DNA of 64,000 bases. It comes from Cognatishimia sp. SS12. Lineage in GTDB: Bacteria; Pseudomonadota; Alphaproteobacteria; Rhodobacterales; Rhodobacteraceae. Location: positions 1-64,000 of the forward strand of contig NZ_JAQNCZ010000006.1 in assembly GCF_028369055.1 (NCBI RefSeq), in the 5' to 3' direction. The translations under genes and the position numbers were made by a program. Below the pieces are notes generated by a model that saw only the letters and a list, made by a program, of their open reading frames with translations, did not search any database and had not been told where the DNA came from. Positions 1 to 11,024 of this stretch are shown here, in pieces (position 1 is the first letter of the stretch; each line of letters begins with the position of its first letter).

Positions 1-2
1 TC

Positions 3-353
3 ACCACCGACGGGCGCAAGCGCCTGTTGCACCCCAAGTTGCAGCCGGTGGTGCGCGCGATGGAGGACAATCTGGAGGTGCCGCTGACCATCAGCGAATT
101 GGCGGCGCTGGTGCATGTTTCGGTGCGGCAGCTGGAGCGGCTGTTCCGGCGCTATCTCAGCCAGTCGCCGGGTCGGTTTTACGCTGACATGCGCCTGAAA
201 CGGGCGCATGATCTCTTGCATCGCACCAATATGCCGCTGATCGATATCGCCATGGCCTGCGGGTTCAGTTCACCCAGCCATTTCGCCAAACGCTATCGCC
301 TGCTTTATGGCGTCTCTCCCAGCCAGCTGCGCCAGCAGAAAGCCTGCCTTTAG
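3..353 (+). CDS. GlxA/AraC-family transcriptional regulator, C-terminal part (cut by window start)
   Basis: The frame is open from the window edge, so the N-terminal DJ-1/PfpI-like domain expected of a GlxA-type regulator would lie outside. What remains is a complete AraC-type double helix-turn-helix: LAALVHVSVRQLERLFRRYL (first HTH) and IDIAMACGFSSPSHFAKRYR (second HTH), ending in the usual GVSPSQLR. It lies tail-to-tail with the Rieske/ferredoxin-reductase pair. GbdR, which controls glycine betaine catabolism in pseudomonads, belongs to this regulator class, so control of the neighbouring oxygenase is plausible. The family is clear; the target is inference. Confidence 0.88.
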   Translation, partial: TTDGRKRLLHPKLQPVVRAMEDNLEVPLTISELAALVHVSVRQLERLFRRYLSQSPGRFYADMRLKRAHDLLHRTNMPLIDIAMACGFSSPSHFAKRYRLLYGVSPSQLRQQKACL

Positions 354-362
354 GCGCGGGGA

Positions 363-2773
<2,411 letters not shown>

Positions 2774-2802
2774 TCATTGGCCCATGATTTTTTGCGACTG
2801 CT

Positions 2803-3123
2803 TTAGCCCGGCAGCATAAAATCCGGCGCGGTCAGGATCGTGGAGTGTTGCGCGGTCAGGTAATCGACCTCAGCGCTTTTCTTCAGAAAGCCCTGCCAGT
2901 CCGGGTCCTGTTGCAAAGCCGCGCGTTTCTGGTCGCGGTCGGCCAGCGAGGCAAACTGCCAAATGTGCACATAGCTGTTCACATCGCCGAACTCTTGGGC
3001 GCCAAACACCACCGGCTGCCCCAGATGCCGGGTCTGGATCGCCATGCCGTGGGCGCGATAAAAGGCGATCTGGCGCTGCACCGTGCCCAGTTTGCAGCTG
3101 TAAGTGCGCAGTTCATAGATCAT
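2803..3123 (-). CDS. NIPSNAP family protein
   Basis: This is a 106-residue protein of the NIPSNAP / dimeric alpha-beta barrel type. It starts MIYELRTYSCKLG and contains the family-like YVHIWQFASLADRDQKRAAL segment. AGGAG lies six bases before the ATG. The biochemical role of bacterial NIPSNAP proteins is not settled; many sit beside monooxygenases and dehydrogenases in catabolic operons. It is 27 bases downstream of the FAD monooxygenase on the same strand, so the two probably share a transcript. There is no signal peptide or membrane segment. Confidence 0.8.
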   Translation of the reverse strand: MIYELRTYSCKLGTVQRQIAFYRAHGMAIQTRHLGQPVVFGAQEFGDVNSYVHIWQFASLADRDQKRAALQQDPDWQGFLKKSAEVDYLTAQHSTILTAPDFMLPG

Positions 3124-3150
3124 TGCAGGCTCCTTTGCCGTTTGCGGCGC

Positions 3151-4407
3151 TCACGCCAATTTGGCCCCCGCCGGAATCCAGCGCGGCTGTGCATTCAGCG
3201 TTTCGGCGTCAAAACCGGCCAGTTTCTTATAGCGATCGGCATGATCGGCCAGGGTCTGATGCGGGATGACGTCATTGATGTCGTCAAAGGCCCCGCCGCA
3301 GAGATCCTCGACCTGCTGCATGATGGCGTCCGGGCCGGAGCCGCGGTTGGCCAGAATGATATTGCGGGTGCGTGGCCGCATGAGATTTTCATAGGCCAAG
3401 AGCGCCTCTGGCGTCACCCCATGCGTCAGCATCTGCGCCCCGATCACCCGGGCGTCGACAATGGCCTGGCTGGCCCCGTTTGAGCCCACGGGATAGGTCG
3501 GATGGGCGGCATCGCCCATCAGCGTGACGCGCCCCTGGGTCCAGCTGTCCACCGGGTCGCGATCCACCATCGGATATTCAAAGACCTGCTGCGCCCCCCG
3601 GATCAGCGCGGGCACATTGAGCCAGTCAAAGTCCCAGTTTTCGAACTTGGGCAGAAATTCCGACAGCTGCGCCGGGCGGTTCCAATCCTCCTTGCGCCAG
3701 CCAGAGCTGGGGTCAACCTTCAGCTCGGCAATCCAGTTGATCGTGGCCAGACCCGTATCTGGGTCGGGCGCGGAAATCGGATAGGCGACAATGCGCTGCG
3801 TGTCATGGCCGATCAGCGCCATGGAGGCCCCGCTGAGAAAGGGTTTGGCCTGCGTCGTGCCGCGCCACAGGATGGCGCCGCCCCAGATCGGAGCCCCTTC
3901 ATCGGGGTACATCTGCTGGCGCAGCGTCGAATGAATGCCGTCGGCCGCGATCAGCAGCGTGCCGGTGACATGGCGCCCATCGTCCAGATGCAAAGTGGCG
4001 GCGCTGCCAGAGGTGTCAAAACCCTTGGCCTTGGCCCCTGTCACCAAACAGTCTGGCCCGGCGCGCTCTTGCAGGACGCGGGCGAGCATCATCTGCAGAT
4101 GGCCACGGTGCACCGAATATTGTGGCCATTTGTATCCGGCGTGCAGGCCGCGCGGTTCGGTCCAGATTTCATGCCCCAGTTTGGAATAGAATCCATAATC
4201 CTTGGTTTTGACGCCGATGGTCTCCAGCTCATCGGCGAGCCCCAGGTTCAGCAACTCGCGCACCGCATTGGGCTGCAGGTTGATGCCAACCCCCAAGGGG
4301 CGCAGCGCGCGCACGGCTTCGTAGACGCGAAAGGGCACGCCAAGCTCGTGCAGGGTTAGGCCGAGGGTCAGGCCCGCGATGCCGGCGCCGGAAATCAATA
4401 CAGTCAT
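3151..4407 (-). CDS. FAD-dependent monooxygenase (aromatic hydroxylase type)
   Basis: This 418-residue class A flavoprotein hydroxylase is expected to use NAD(P)H and O2 to hydroxylate an aromatic or heteroaromatic substrate. It has the Rossmann motif GAGIAG at residues 7-12, the mid-sequence ADGIHS (155-160), and the FAD-ribityl motif GDAAHPTYPVGSNGASQAI starting at 298. Overall it resembles the PhzS/salicylate-hydroxylase-like group annotated as flavin-dependent oxidoreductase. The ATG at 4407 places the Rossmann motif at the extreme N-terminus; longer in-frame starts would cross the operator. It is divergent from a MarR gene across a nested palindrome (4485-4527), strongly suggesting MarR-controlled, aromatic-inducible expression. 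The substrate is not determinable here. Confidence 0.85.
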   Translation of the reverse strand: MTVLISGAGIAGLTLGLTLHELGVPFRVYEAVRALRPLGVGINLQPNAVRELLNLGLADELETIGVKTKDYGFYSKLGHEIWTEPRGLHAGYKWPQYSVHRGHLQMMLARVLQERAGPDCLVTGAKAKGFDTSGSAATLHLDDGRHVTGTLLIAADGIHSTLRQQMYPDEGAPIWGGAILWRGTTQAKPFLSGASMALIGHDTQRIVAYPISAPDPDTGLATINWIAELKVDPSSGWRKEDWNRPAQLSEFLPKFENWDFDWLNVPALIRGAQQVFEYPMVDRDPVDSWTQGRVTLMGDAAHPTYPVGSNGASQAIVDARVIGAQMLTHGVTPEALLAYENLMRPRTRNIILANRGSGPDAIMQQVEDLCGGAFDDINDVIPHQTLADHADRYKKLAGFDAETLNAQPRWIPAGAKLA

Positions 4408-4484
4408 GGGTGTCTCATCCGCTGGCCCCAAGGGGCAAATTGCAGGGCAGGGGCCTGCGCATTGCCATTCCCCCGGTTCGGTGT

Positions 4485-4527
4485 ATTGTTTACATAGTAA
4501 ACTAAAATCGTTTATCATGTAAACAAT
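4485..4527. promoter_or_regulatory. Nested palindromic operator between FAD monooxygenase and marR
   Basis: Two similar inverted repeats lie 22 bp centre to centre: GTTTACATAGTAAAC (4488-4502, perfect 6-3-6) and GTTTATCATGTAAAC (4510-4524, one mismatch). The whole block is also symmetric: ATTGTTTACAT at 4485-4495 is the exact inverse of ATGTAAACAAT at 4517-4527. It sits in the 136-bp divergent gap and overlaps the likely promoters. A MarR dimer at each site, on the same DNA face, is the natural reading. The symmetry is seen directly; the identity of the bound protein is inference. Confidence 0.75.
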
Positions 4528-4543
4528 TAGATTGAGGCCGCTC

Positions 4544-5005
4544 ATGTCCACCCTGCGCCCAGAGTTTCCTGACCTGCACTATGGGGGCTTGCACGATCTG
4601 GTCGGCCATCTGCTGCGCCATGCCTCCAATGTGTCACAGGCCAGTTTTGCCGAGACCTTCCGGGGGCAGGATGTGACGGCGCTGCAATTCATGGTGCTGG
4701 ATCTGATCGCTTCGAACCCGGGGGTGGCGCAGCGCGATATTTCGGCGGCCATGGGCACCGCCCCCTCGGTGATCACAACCACGTTGAAACCCCTGCTTGA
4801 GAAAGCGCTGATTTCGGCGCAGGCCGGGGCCCCGGATCGGCGCAAGCGGGGCTATCATCTGACCGAAGCGGGCCAGCGCTGGTTTGCGCAGCTGCGCGGC
4901 CAGATCCACGCAAGTGAGGCCACGCTGACCGCCGCGCTGAACGCAGAGGAGAAAGCGCAGCTGTTGCGGTGCCTGAAAAAGATCGTCGGCCTGCCGGTTG
5001 CCTGA
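4544..5005 (+). CDS. MarR family transcriptional regulator
   Basis: This is a 153-residue winged-helix protein. The recognition region is GVAQRDISAAMGTAPSVITTTLKPLLEKALI, followed by the wing DRRKRGYHLTEAGQRWF. GAGG lies six bases before the ATG at 4544. It is transcribed away from the FAD monooxygenase and probably represses both genes until an aromatic ligand binds, as is usual for the family. The TRAP operon starts 182 bp downstream on the same strand and could be co-regulated. That gap does not contain an obvious copy of the upstream operator. Confidence 0.88.
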   Translation: MSTLRPEFPDLHYGGLHDLVGHLLRHASNVSQASFAETFRGQDVTALQFMVLDLIASNPGVAQRDISAAMGTAPSVITTTLKPLLEKALISAQAGAPDRRKRGYHLTEAGQRWFAQLRGQIHASEATLTAALNAEEKAQLLRCLKKIVGLPVA

Positions 5006-5187
5006 TTCGCGCGCGGGCCCAATCTCCCGGTTCGCAGCGCGCCCAGAGGGCCCGAGTTAGTTAACAAGGTAAATTTTTTTGAAAACCGGCCTGAATCCGC
5101 CTGAGGGTCGCAAAAGTCCAAGCAAAAAATCTGGTGAAAGGGCAAAATCCGTCAATACTGACGCAGAGAGTTATTAGGGAGGAAATA

Positions 5188-6234
5188 ATGACAATCTTCA
5201 ATAAAACGCTAGCGCTGGCCATGGGTGTTGCGGTTGCTGCAACAACCGCAACCACAGTGGCTGCAGCTGAATTTGAATTCAAACTGCACCACTTTCTCAG
5301 CGCCAAAGCCCCCGCACATACGCAGATGCTTGCGCCTTGGGCCGAAAAAATCGAAGCGGCCACAGACGGTCGTGTCAACATCGAGATTTTCCCCTCCATG
5401 ACGCTGGGCGGCAAGCCGCCGCAACTGCCGCGCCAGGTGCGCGACGGGGTTGTTGATCTGGCGTGGATCGTGAATTCCTATGCCACCGGGTCTTTCCCGC
5501 GGGTCGAGGTTTTTGAACTGCCGGGCGTGCATCAGGGCGACAGCGGCGCGGTGAACCGCGCGATGTTCCAGATGTATGACGAATACCTCAAGGAAGATTT
5601 CAAAGGCGTGGTGCCAATGTTCCACCATGTGCATGGTGGCCAAGCCTTCCACATGGCGTCTGAAATCGTGCGCACGCCAGCGGATTTCGCGGGTAAGAAA
5701 ATCCGCATTCCTTCACGCACCGGCGGCTGGATCATCGAAGCGCTTGGCGCAAGCGCCGTGCAGACATCGGTCGGTGAAATCCCGGTCGCCCTGTCCAAGA
5801 AAGTTGTTGATGGCGCGATGATCCCCTTTGAGATCATCCCACCGCTGAAGATCCACGAGCAGACCCAGTATCAGATCGAAGGACCGGGCGGCAAACGTCT
5901 GGGCACCACCACATTCTCGGTCATCATGAACGAGGACAAGTGGAACAGCTTGCCAGCGGATATTCAGCAAGTCTTTATCGAAGCTTCTGACGAAGCTTGG
6001 CATGGCGCGGTTGGCGCGCAATGGGATGGCGCCGAAGCCTTTGGCATCGAACTGGCGGTCAAGAACGGCAACGAACACGTCGTGCTGACCGAAGAGGAAT
6101 GGGCCCAATTTGAGGCAGCAACCGCTCCTGTGGTCGAACGCTGGATCGAAGAAACCACTTCAAAAGGCATCGACGGTCAGGCGCTGTATGATGCAGCGGT
6201 ACAGCATGTAACGGCCAATATGGCGTCGCAATAA
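5188..6234 (+). CDS. TRAP transporter substrate-binding protein (DctP family)
   Basis: This is a 348-residue periplasmic binding protein with a Sec signal (LALAMGVAVAATTATTVAAA, cleavage expected near residue 28). The mature part has the DctP layout: FELPGVHQ, a central HHVHGGQAFHM, then FAGKKIRIPSRTGGWIIEALGASAV. In this motif the conserved arginine (R in IRIPSR) normally pairs with a substrate carboxylate. The start at 5188 has AGGGAGG at ideal distance. It heads a dctPQM operon with a two-base gap to the small permease. The ligand is probably an organic acid, possibly one related to the neighbouring FAD monooxygenase; that link is inference. Confidence 0.9.
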   Translation: MTIFNKTLALAMGVAVAATTATTVAAAEFEFKLHHFLSAKAPAHTQMLAPWAEKIEAATDGRVNIEIFPSMTLGGKPPQLPRQVRDGVVDLAWIVNSYATGSFPRVEVFELPGVHQGDSGAVNRAMFQMYDEYLKEDFKGVVPMFHHVHGGQAFHMASEIVRTPADFAGKKIRIPSRTGGWIIEALGASAVQTSVGEIPVALSKKVVDGAMIPFEIIPPLKIHEQTQYQIEGPGGKRLGTTTFSVIMNEDKWNSLPADIQQVFIEASDEAWHGAVGAQWDGAEAFGIELAVKNGNEHVVLTEEEWAQFEAATAPVVERWIEETTSKGIDGQALYDAAVQHVTANMASQ

Positions 6235-6236
6235 AT

Positions 6237-6758
6237 ATGACCGAGATGTCACGTGAACTGGGGGCGGGGCCAATTGGCCTCGCCCGCCGCATTATCACCG
6301 GCTGGGCGCTGGTCGGCGGTTTTGTCATTGTTGCGGTTGTTCTGGTCAATGCCTATTCGATCTTGACCGGGGCGATCATCAACAAGCCATTTTCTGGCGA
6401 TTTTGAGCTGACAGAATTGGGCGCTGCTATCGGCGCATTCTGTTTTCTGCCCTATTGCCAACTGGTTGGGGCCAATGTCTCAGCCGATATTTTCACCATG
6501 AAGGCCGGGCCGAAATCGGTCGCGATGATGTCGATCCTGGCGGGTATCTTTGCCGTGCTCTTTGCGGGCATCCTGCTGTGGCGCATGACGGCGGGCCTAC
6601 AAGATTACCGCGAATATACCGAAGTGACGGGCATTCTGGCGATTCCGATCTGGTATGCCTTTGTGCCGGCGCTGGTGTCGCTGGCCCTGTTGATTGTGGC
6701 CTCTCTCATCACCCTGAGGGATGCGCTGGAAGATTTTAGAACGCATAGGGCAGCCTGA
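6237..6758 (+). CDS. TRAP transporter small permease (DctQ family)
   Basis: This 173-residue protein has four hydrophobic segments: IITGWALVGGFVIVAVVLV, LGAAIGAFCFLPYCQLV, VAMMSILAGIFAVLFAGILL and IWYAFVPALVSLALLIVASL. That is the standard DctQ topology. The ATG at 6237 follows the dctP stop by two bases and precedes dctM by three, so all three are translated from one transcript. DctQ forms the membrane complex with DctM and docks the binding protein; uptake is driven by a sodium gradient in characterised members. Confidence 0.9.
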   Translation: MTEMSRELGAGPIGLARRIITGWALVGGFVIVAVVLVNAYSILTGAIINKPFSGDFELTELGAAIGAFCFLPYCQLVGANVSADIFTMKAGPKSVAMMSILAGIFAVLFAGILLWRMTAGLQDYREYTEVTGILAIPIWYAFVPALVSLALLIVASLITLRDALEDFRTHRAA

Positions 6759-6761
6759 TTT

Positions 6762-8114
6762 ATGGACAGTATTACAATTGGCCTTTCGGGGCTGGGCATT
6801 CTGATTGCCCTGATCGCCATTCGCATTCCGATCGCTTACGCAATGATTGCCGTTGGCGGGGTGGGCATTGCGGTTCTCAACGGTCCGGCCATCGTTCTGA
6901 GCCAGCTCAAGGATTTGGCCTATGGGCAATTCTCGACCTATGATCTGACGGTTGTGCCGCTATTCGTGCTGATGGGGGCGATTGCCTCGCGCACGGGTCT
7001 GAGCGCCGATCTCTTTCGGGCCGCCAACGCCTGGCTGGGCTGGATGCGCGGCGGCGTCGCCATGTCGGCGATTGCGGCCTGCGCCGGTTTTGGCGCGGTC
7101 TGCGGCTCTTCGCTGGCGACGGCCTCGACCATGGGGCGCGTCGCCCTGCCAGAGCTGCGCCGTTACAAATATTCGCCGCGCCTTAGCACCGGCACAATTG
7201 CCGCGGGCGGGGTGCTGGGCATCCTGATCCCGCCTTCGGTGGTGCTGATCATCTATGCCATTATCGTTGAGGCCAATGTGGTCACGATGTTCATGGCGGC
7301 GCTGATCCCGGGGCTGATTGCGGTGGTGTTCTTTATCATCACCATTTTCATCTATGTTCTGATCAAACCCGAGGCCGGCCCCAAGGGCGAGGCGGCCAGC
7401 CGCGCCGAATTCATCAGCGCCACGCTCAGCGTGTTGCCGGTGGGCGTGGTCTTTGCGGTGGTGATCGGCGGCATTTATCTGGGGTTCTTCAACCCGACGC
7501 CAGCCGCCGCGGCGGGCGTGGTGATGGTGTTTCTGTTCGGTATTTTCAAAGGCCAGGTCACTTGGGAAAACACCCGCGAAGCCCTGCTGGAAACCGCGCG
7601 CACGGCGGGCATGATCTATCTGATCCTGCTGGGGGCTGAATTGCTGAAAATCTTTATGGCGCGGGGCGGGGTGCCCCAGGCCATGGCGGAATGGATGGCC
7701 AATTCGGGATTAACGCCCATGACCACGGTTGTGGTGCTACTGATCGCGCTGGTTCTGCTGGGCTGCATCATGGACAGCCTGTCGATGATCCTTTTGGCGA
7801 TCCCGTTTTTCTGGCCAGTTCTGGTGGAAATGAATGGCGGCGATTTCGCCACTGCGGACAGCTCGCCCTTTGGCATGGACACAGAGGATCTGAAAATCTG
7901 GTTTGGTATTCTGGCGCTCATTGTCGTGGAGCTGGGGCTGATCACCCCGCCGGTGGGCATGAATGTGTTCATCATCTCCGCGCAGGCCAAGGACGTGCCG
8001 ATGAGCGATACCTTCCTTGGGGTGATGCCGTTTTTCGCCGCAGAGGTCGTGCGAGTGGTCGTCTTGATCGCCTTCCCGGCGCTGACGCTCTGGCTGCCCA
8101 GGGTACTCAGTTAG
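6762..8114 (+). CDS. TRAP transporter large permease (DctM family)
   Basis: This 450-residue, very hydrophobic protein has about twelve to thirteen predicted membrane segments. It contains the family-typical blocks GAIASRTGLSADLFRAANAW, GSSLATASTMGRVALPELRR, GILIPPSVVLIIYAIIVE, and near the end FGILALIVVELGLITPPVGM. It would form the ion-coupled translocation subunit with the preceding DctQ. The next gene, a ketopantoate-reductase-like dehydrogenase, starts only 10 bases downstream and is probably co-transcribed. That hints that the imported acid or its product is acted on by an NAD(P)H enzyme. Confidence 0.92.
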   Translation: MDSITIGLSGLGILIALIAIRIPIAYAMIAVGGVGIAVLNGPAIVLSQLKDLAYGQFSTYDLTVVPLFVLMGAIASRTGLSADLFRAANAWLGWMRGGVAMSAIAACAGFGAVCGSSLATASTMGRVALPELRRYKYSPRLSTGTIAAGGVLGILIPPSVVLIIYAIIVEANVVTMFMAALIPGLIAVVFFIITIFIYVLIKPEAGPKGEAASRAEFISATLSVLPVGVVFAVVIGGIYLGFFNPTPAAAAGVVMVFLFGIFKGQVTWENTREALLETARTAGMIYLILLGAELLKIFMARGGVPQAMAEWMANSGLTPMTTVVVLLIALVLLGCIMDSLSMILLAIPFFWPVLVEMNGGDFATADSSPFGMDTEDLKIWFGILALIVVELGLITPPVGMNVFIISAQAKDVPMSDTFLGVMPFFAAEVVRVVVLIAFPALTLWLPRVLS

Positions 8115-8124
8115 GGGGCAGCTT

Positions 8125-9066
8125 ATGAAAATCGCAGTACTCGGCGCGGGCGCCATGGGCTCTGTCTTTGGGGCCCGCCTGGCCAAAGGCGGGGCGGATG
8201 TGACCCTGCTGGACGTCAACGACGCCCATCTGACGGCGATCAACGAAGGCGGATTGCAGGTTGATCTGGACGAGGGGGCAGAGGTGATCTCTCTGCCCGC
8301 CCTGCGGCCAGAGGCCTTCAAAGGCCCGGTGGATTTGGTGCTTTTATTCACCAAGACCTTTCACACCGAGGCGGCATTGCGCGCGATCGCACCGCAAATC
8401 GGCGCGGCGCATGTGCTGAGCCTGCAAAACGGCATCGGCAACGCAGAGCGTTTGCAAGAGCACCTGCCGGCGGCGCAGATCCTGCTCGGGATGACAATGA
8501 CCCCGGCGGAGTTCATCGCGCCGGGCAAAGTGGCCTCGCACGGGCCGGCCGCAACCGCGTTTTACAGTCTGGATGGCACAGACAGGCCGATCCTGCATCA
8601 GATGGCCGAGGCCCTGCGTCACGGCGGCATTGAGGCGGTGATTGATCCGCAGATTCAGGCCGCGATCTGGGAAAAAGCGGCGTTTAATTGCGCGATGAAC
8701 GCGCTGTGTGCGCTGACTGATGGCACGCCGGGGGCAATTGGCGTCTCCAAACCGGCGCGCGCGCTGGCCTCTGAGGTGGCACGCGAGGCGATTTCGGTTG
8801 CAAACGCGCTGACGATTCCCGCTGATTTGACCAAGGTTGAGGCGCTGATGAGCAAGGCCTGCGCCCATCACCTGATGCATGAGCCCTCGATGTTGCAGGA
8901 CCGAAAAGCCGGGCGCCGGACCGAGATTGACGCGCTGAACGGGGCGGTGGCCACACAGGGCGAACGCCTGGGTTTACAGGTGCCGGTCAACCGCACTTTG
9001 GCCAGTCTGGTGCATCTTTTTGAGACGGCGGTGCCGTTTCGGGCGTCGCATTTGTCCAAGTCGTGA
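8125..9066 (+). CDS. 2-dehydropantoate 2-reductase family (ApbA/PanE-like) dehydrogenase
   Basis: This 313-residue NAD(P)-dependent enzyme starts with a Rossmann motif, VLGAGAMGSVFGARLAKGG. It has LLFTKTFHTEAAL and LSLQNGIGNAERLQ of the ApbA N-domain, and a C-terminal helical domain beginning near IWEKAAFNCAMNALCAL, where the catalytic lysine (WEK) is expected. True PanE reduces ketopantoate in pantothenate and CoA synthesis. However, placement at the end of a TRAP operon beside catabolic regulators suggests a specialised oxo/hydroxy-acid dehydrogenase. It could still be the panE copy; the sequence alone does not decide. Confidence 0.8.
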   Translation: MKIAVLGAGAMGSVFGARLAKGGADVTLLDVNDAHLTAINEGGLQVDLDEGAEVISLPALRPEAFKGPVDLVLLFTKTFHTEAALRAIAPQIGAAHVLSLQNGIGNAERLQEHLPAAQILLGMTMTPAEFIAPGKVASHGPAATAFYSLDGTDRPILHQMAEALRHGGIEAVIDPQIQAAIWEKAAFNCAMNALCALTDGTPGAIGVSKPARALASEVAREAISVANALTIPADLTKVEALMSKACAHHLMHEPSMLQDRKAGRRTEIDALNGAVATQGERLGLQVPVNRTLASLVHLFETAVPFRASHLSKS

Positions 9067-9082
9067 ACGCAGCGGCCGCGGC

Positions 9083-10063
9083 CTAGGCGGCCTGCCGGGC
9101 GGCGGCCCTGAATTCACTGGGCGTGCCGCCAAATTCTTCGCGGAATTTGCGGGCAAAATGCGCCTGACTTTTAAAGCCCCATTTAAAAGCAATGTCTGAA
9201 ATGCTGACAGGATTTGTGTGATCCTGCAGCAGCTCGTCTTTGCATCTTTGCAGGCGTTCGGCATAGATGTGGCGTTGCACCGAATGAATTTCCGTTGAAA
9301 ACAAACGGTTTAGCTGCCGCACGCTGATGCCCAATGCGGTTGCGATGCTGCTGGGCGACAGATCAGGATCCGCCAGATTGGCGGTGATATAACGCCGAAT
9401 GCGTTTGAAGATTTGGCTTTGATAGGCTGTGCGCATTTGCCCGTTGGCCAGATCATAGGCGGCGGCGACAACATCCCAGATCTGGGTTTCAACCGAGGCG
9501 GCGGGGCTGTCAAAATTCAGGGTGAAAAGGTCTTGGCAAATTGTTTTGCTGTGCGCCAATGTCGAATCCAGGCGCAGCGCCTCGCGCAGATCCCAATTAC
9601 CAAAGCGTTTCCGGAACGGCGCGCCGGGAATTTCAAAGATCACCTGCCGCATGTCGCCGGGAAACCCGTGCATATAAGGCGTGTTGGTGTCGTACAGAAT
9701 GAGATCACCGGACTGCGCAAGGACGCAGCGGTTCTGCCGATTGATAAAGGCGGGGCCCTTGACCAGCGCAATCAGGAAAATCGCATCTTTTTCCTGTCGC
9801 CGCACATGGGCTGGGGTGCGATCAATCACGTGATCATTGCCGAGGATGTCGGTCATTTGCAGCGCGCCAAAGCGATAATGGCGATAGCGCGCGGCAAGCC
9901 CCTGTTCAGAAAGGGTTGAGCATTGGAAACCGACGATGTTATTGCGGCAGCGCGCTTCCCAATAATCAATACGCTCATGGGCGGGCACCGCTTTGGTGTC
10001 GATTTCCGCCGTGGGGGCAACCTGTTTTGGCACGCAAAGCGGCGCGAAAGTTTCGTGTTGCAT
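9083..10063 (-). CDS. AraC family transcriptional regulator (AraC-binding-like N-domain)
   Basis: This is a 326-residue regulator. The N-terminal half (about residues 1-190) is an AraC-binding-like sensor domain (FQCSTLSEQGLAARYRHYRF, LVKGPAFINRQNRCVL). The C-terminus has the double HTH: SPSSIATALGISVRQLNRLF and VSISDIAFKWGFKSQAHFAR, with FREEFGGTPSEFR. The start at 10063 has AGGGAGG eight bases upstream. It lies convergent to the panE-like gene and upstream of the cupin dioxygenase on the same strand, but 144 bp separate it from that gene's stop. It may control the cupin or the adjacent transporter/dehydrogenase block. Confidence 0.88.
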   Translation of the reverse strand: MQHETFAPLCVPKQVAPTAEIDTKAVPAHERIDYWEARCRNNIVGFQCSTLSEQGLAARYRHYRFGALQMTDILGNDHVIDRTPAHVRRQEKDAIFLIALVKGPAFINRQNRCVLAQSGDLILYDTNTPYMHGFPGDMRQVIFEIPGAPFRKRFGNWDLREALRLDSTLAHSKTICQDLFTLNFDSPAASVETQIWDVVAAAYDLANGQMRTAYQSQIFKRIRRYITANLADPDLSPSSIATALGISVRQLNRLFSTEIHSVQRHIYAERLQRCKDELLQDHTNPVSISDIAFKWGFKSQAHFARKFREEFGGTPSEFRAAARQAA

Positions 10064-10207
10064 CGGTGCCTCCCTGACATCGCGAATTCGCGGACAATCA
10101 GGGAAGTTTAGGCCAATCCGGCCCTGCAGGTCAAATTTTCAACGCCGTGCAGCCTTTTGTTTTTAAAGCAAAAACCATAAAACTGCACGGGCAGTGAACC
10201 AAAGACC

Positions 10208-10741
10208 TTAACGAATGAGGCTGTCGACGTAATCCGCGCCAATCCCCACCGCGTCATAATGTTTGCGCGCTGCCTCCAGATACATATGCACGTCAAAATA
10301 TCCGTCCGGTTCGCCGTCTTCGTCCAGCCAAATCAGCGGGCCGGTGACGTTAAAGCAGACCTTCATCGGCTCATCGCTTTCATAGGCGACCAGCGTGTGG
10401 CCCTCCCCCGGGGTTTCATAGACAAAATCCCCCGCCGTGGCGATCCAGTCATGTTCCAGATACCCCCATTTGCCGGAAATCGTGTAGGCAAAAACCTCAT
10501 GCGGGTGATAATGCCGGTTCACCAGACCGGGGCCTTTGGACATCAGGATGTCGCACCAACGGTTGGTCTGCGGTGAAATCCACAAGGGGCGGGTGAACAC
10601 CGTTTCTGTCAGGGGCACGAAATAGCGATCATCGCCATCCGCGACATTGGGCAGATAGACTTCGGGCTGCGCGTCCGGTTGAAAGACTTTGGTGATCGGC
10701 TTCAGGTCGCGCCAAAATTCACCCTTGTTTGTGTCGCTCAT
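10208..10741 (-). CDS. Cupin, 2,4'-dihydroxyacetophenone dioxygenase family
   Basis: This 177-residue single-domain cupin shows the metal-binding signature HYHPHEVFAYTISGKWGYLE and a second-box GEGHTLV. The overall pattern (HWIsPQ region, GxYLEHDW, FVYETPGEGHTL) matches proteins named 2,4'-dihydroxyacetophenone dioxygenase. That enzyme cleaves 2,4'-dihydroxyacetophenone to 4-hydroxybenzoate and formate. The named family is broad, so the substrate is only a suggestion. Notably, its product in the characterised case is the substrate of PobA encoded 11 kb away. The ATG at 10741 follows GGGAGGA; longer in-frame starts are poor. The flanking 283-bp gap to the FMN dehydrogenase is a divergent promoter region. 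Confidence 0.72.
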   Translation of the reverse strand: MSDTNKGEFWRDLKPITKVFQPDAQPEVYLPNVADGDDRYFVPLTETVFTRPLWISPQTNRWCDILMSKGPGLVNRHYHPHEVFAYTISGKWGYLEHDWIATAGDFVYETPGEGHTLVAYESDEPMKVCFNVTGPLIWLDEDGEPDGYFDVHMYLEAARKHYDAVGIGADYVDSLIR

Positions 10742-11024
10742 GTTGGGTCCTCCCATAATGTCTGGGCGTGCGCCCGTGACTTTTTGGGCGTGCACCTTCA
10801 GGGCCAAGTCTACTCGCAAAACGCAGGTCCGGTTAGTCGCAGACTGACAGGGTTCTTGTCTGTCGCGGACCAATTTCTGCCGCTGCGCGCGCGGGCCTGA
10901 ATTTTTGCTTAAATCCCTTGTTTTATTGATAAATACATAGAATTTTACGCCGGTTTCGGCGATAGTGATGCGGCGGTATCCCCGCGATGGAACTGATGAT
11001 TTTCAAGGCAAAAGGAATGTCAAA
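10742..11024. promoter_or_regulatory. Divergent promoter region with direct repeats and an inverted repeat
   Basis: This is the largest gene-free gap in the window (283 bp), between the cupin and the FMN dehydrogenase. It holds a TGGGCGTGC direct repeat (10763-10771 and 10785-10793, 22 bp apart), close to the cupin start. It also holds the inverted pair GGTCCG (10826-10831) and CGGACC (10866-10871), which could frame a long hairpin. An AT-rich stretch around 10908-10955 is the best candidate promoter for the + strand gene. Repeats are seen directly; function is unproven. Confidence 0.4.

Noticed and set aside
5006-5187. Third copy of the MarR operator upstream of the first TRAP operon (GTTAGTTAACAAGGTAAA)
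   Set aside because: Only loosely similar to GTTTAC-N3-GTAAAC and without symmetry; not enough to call.
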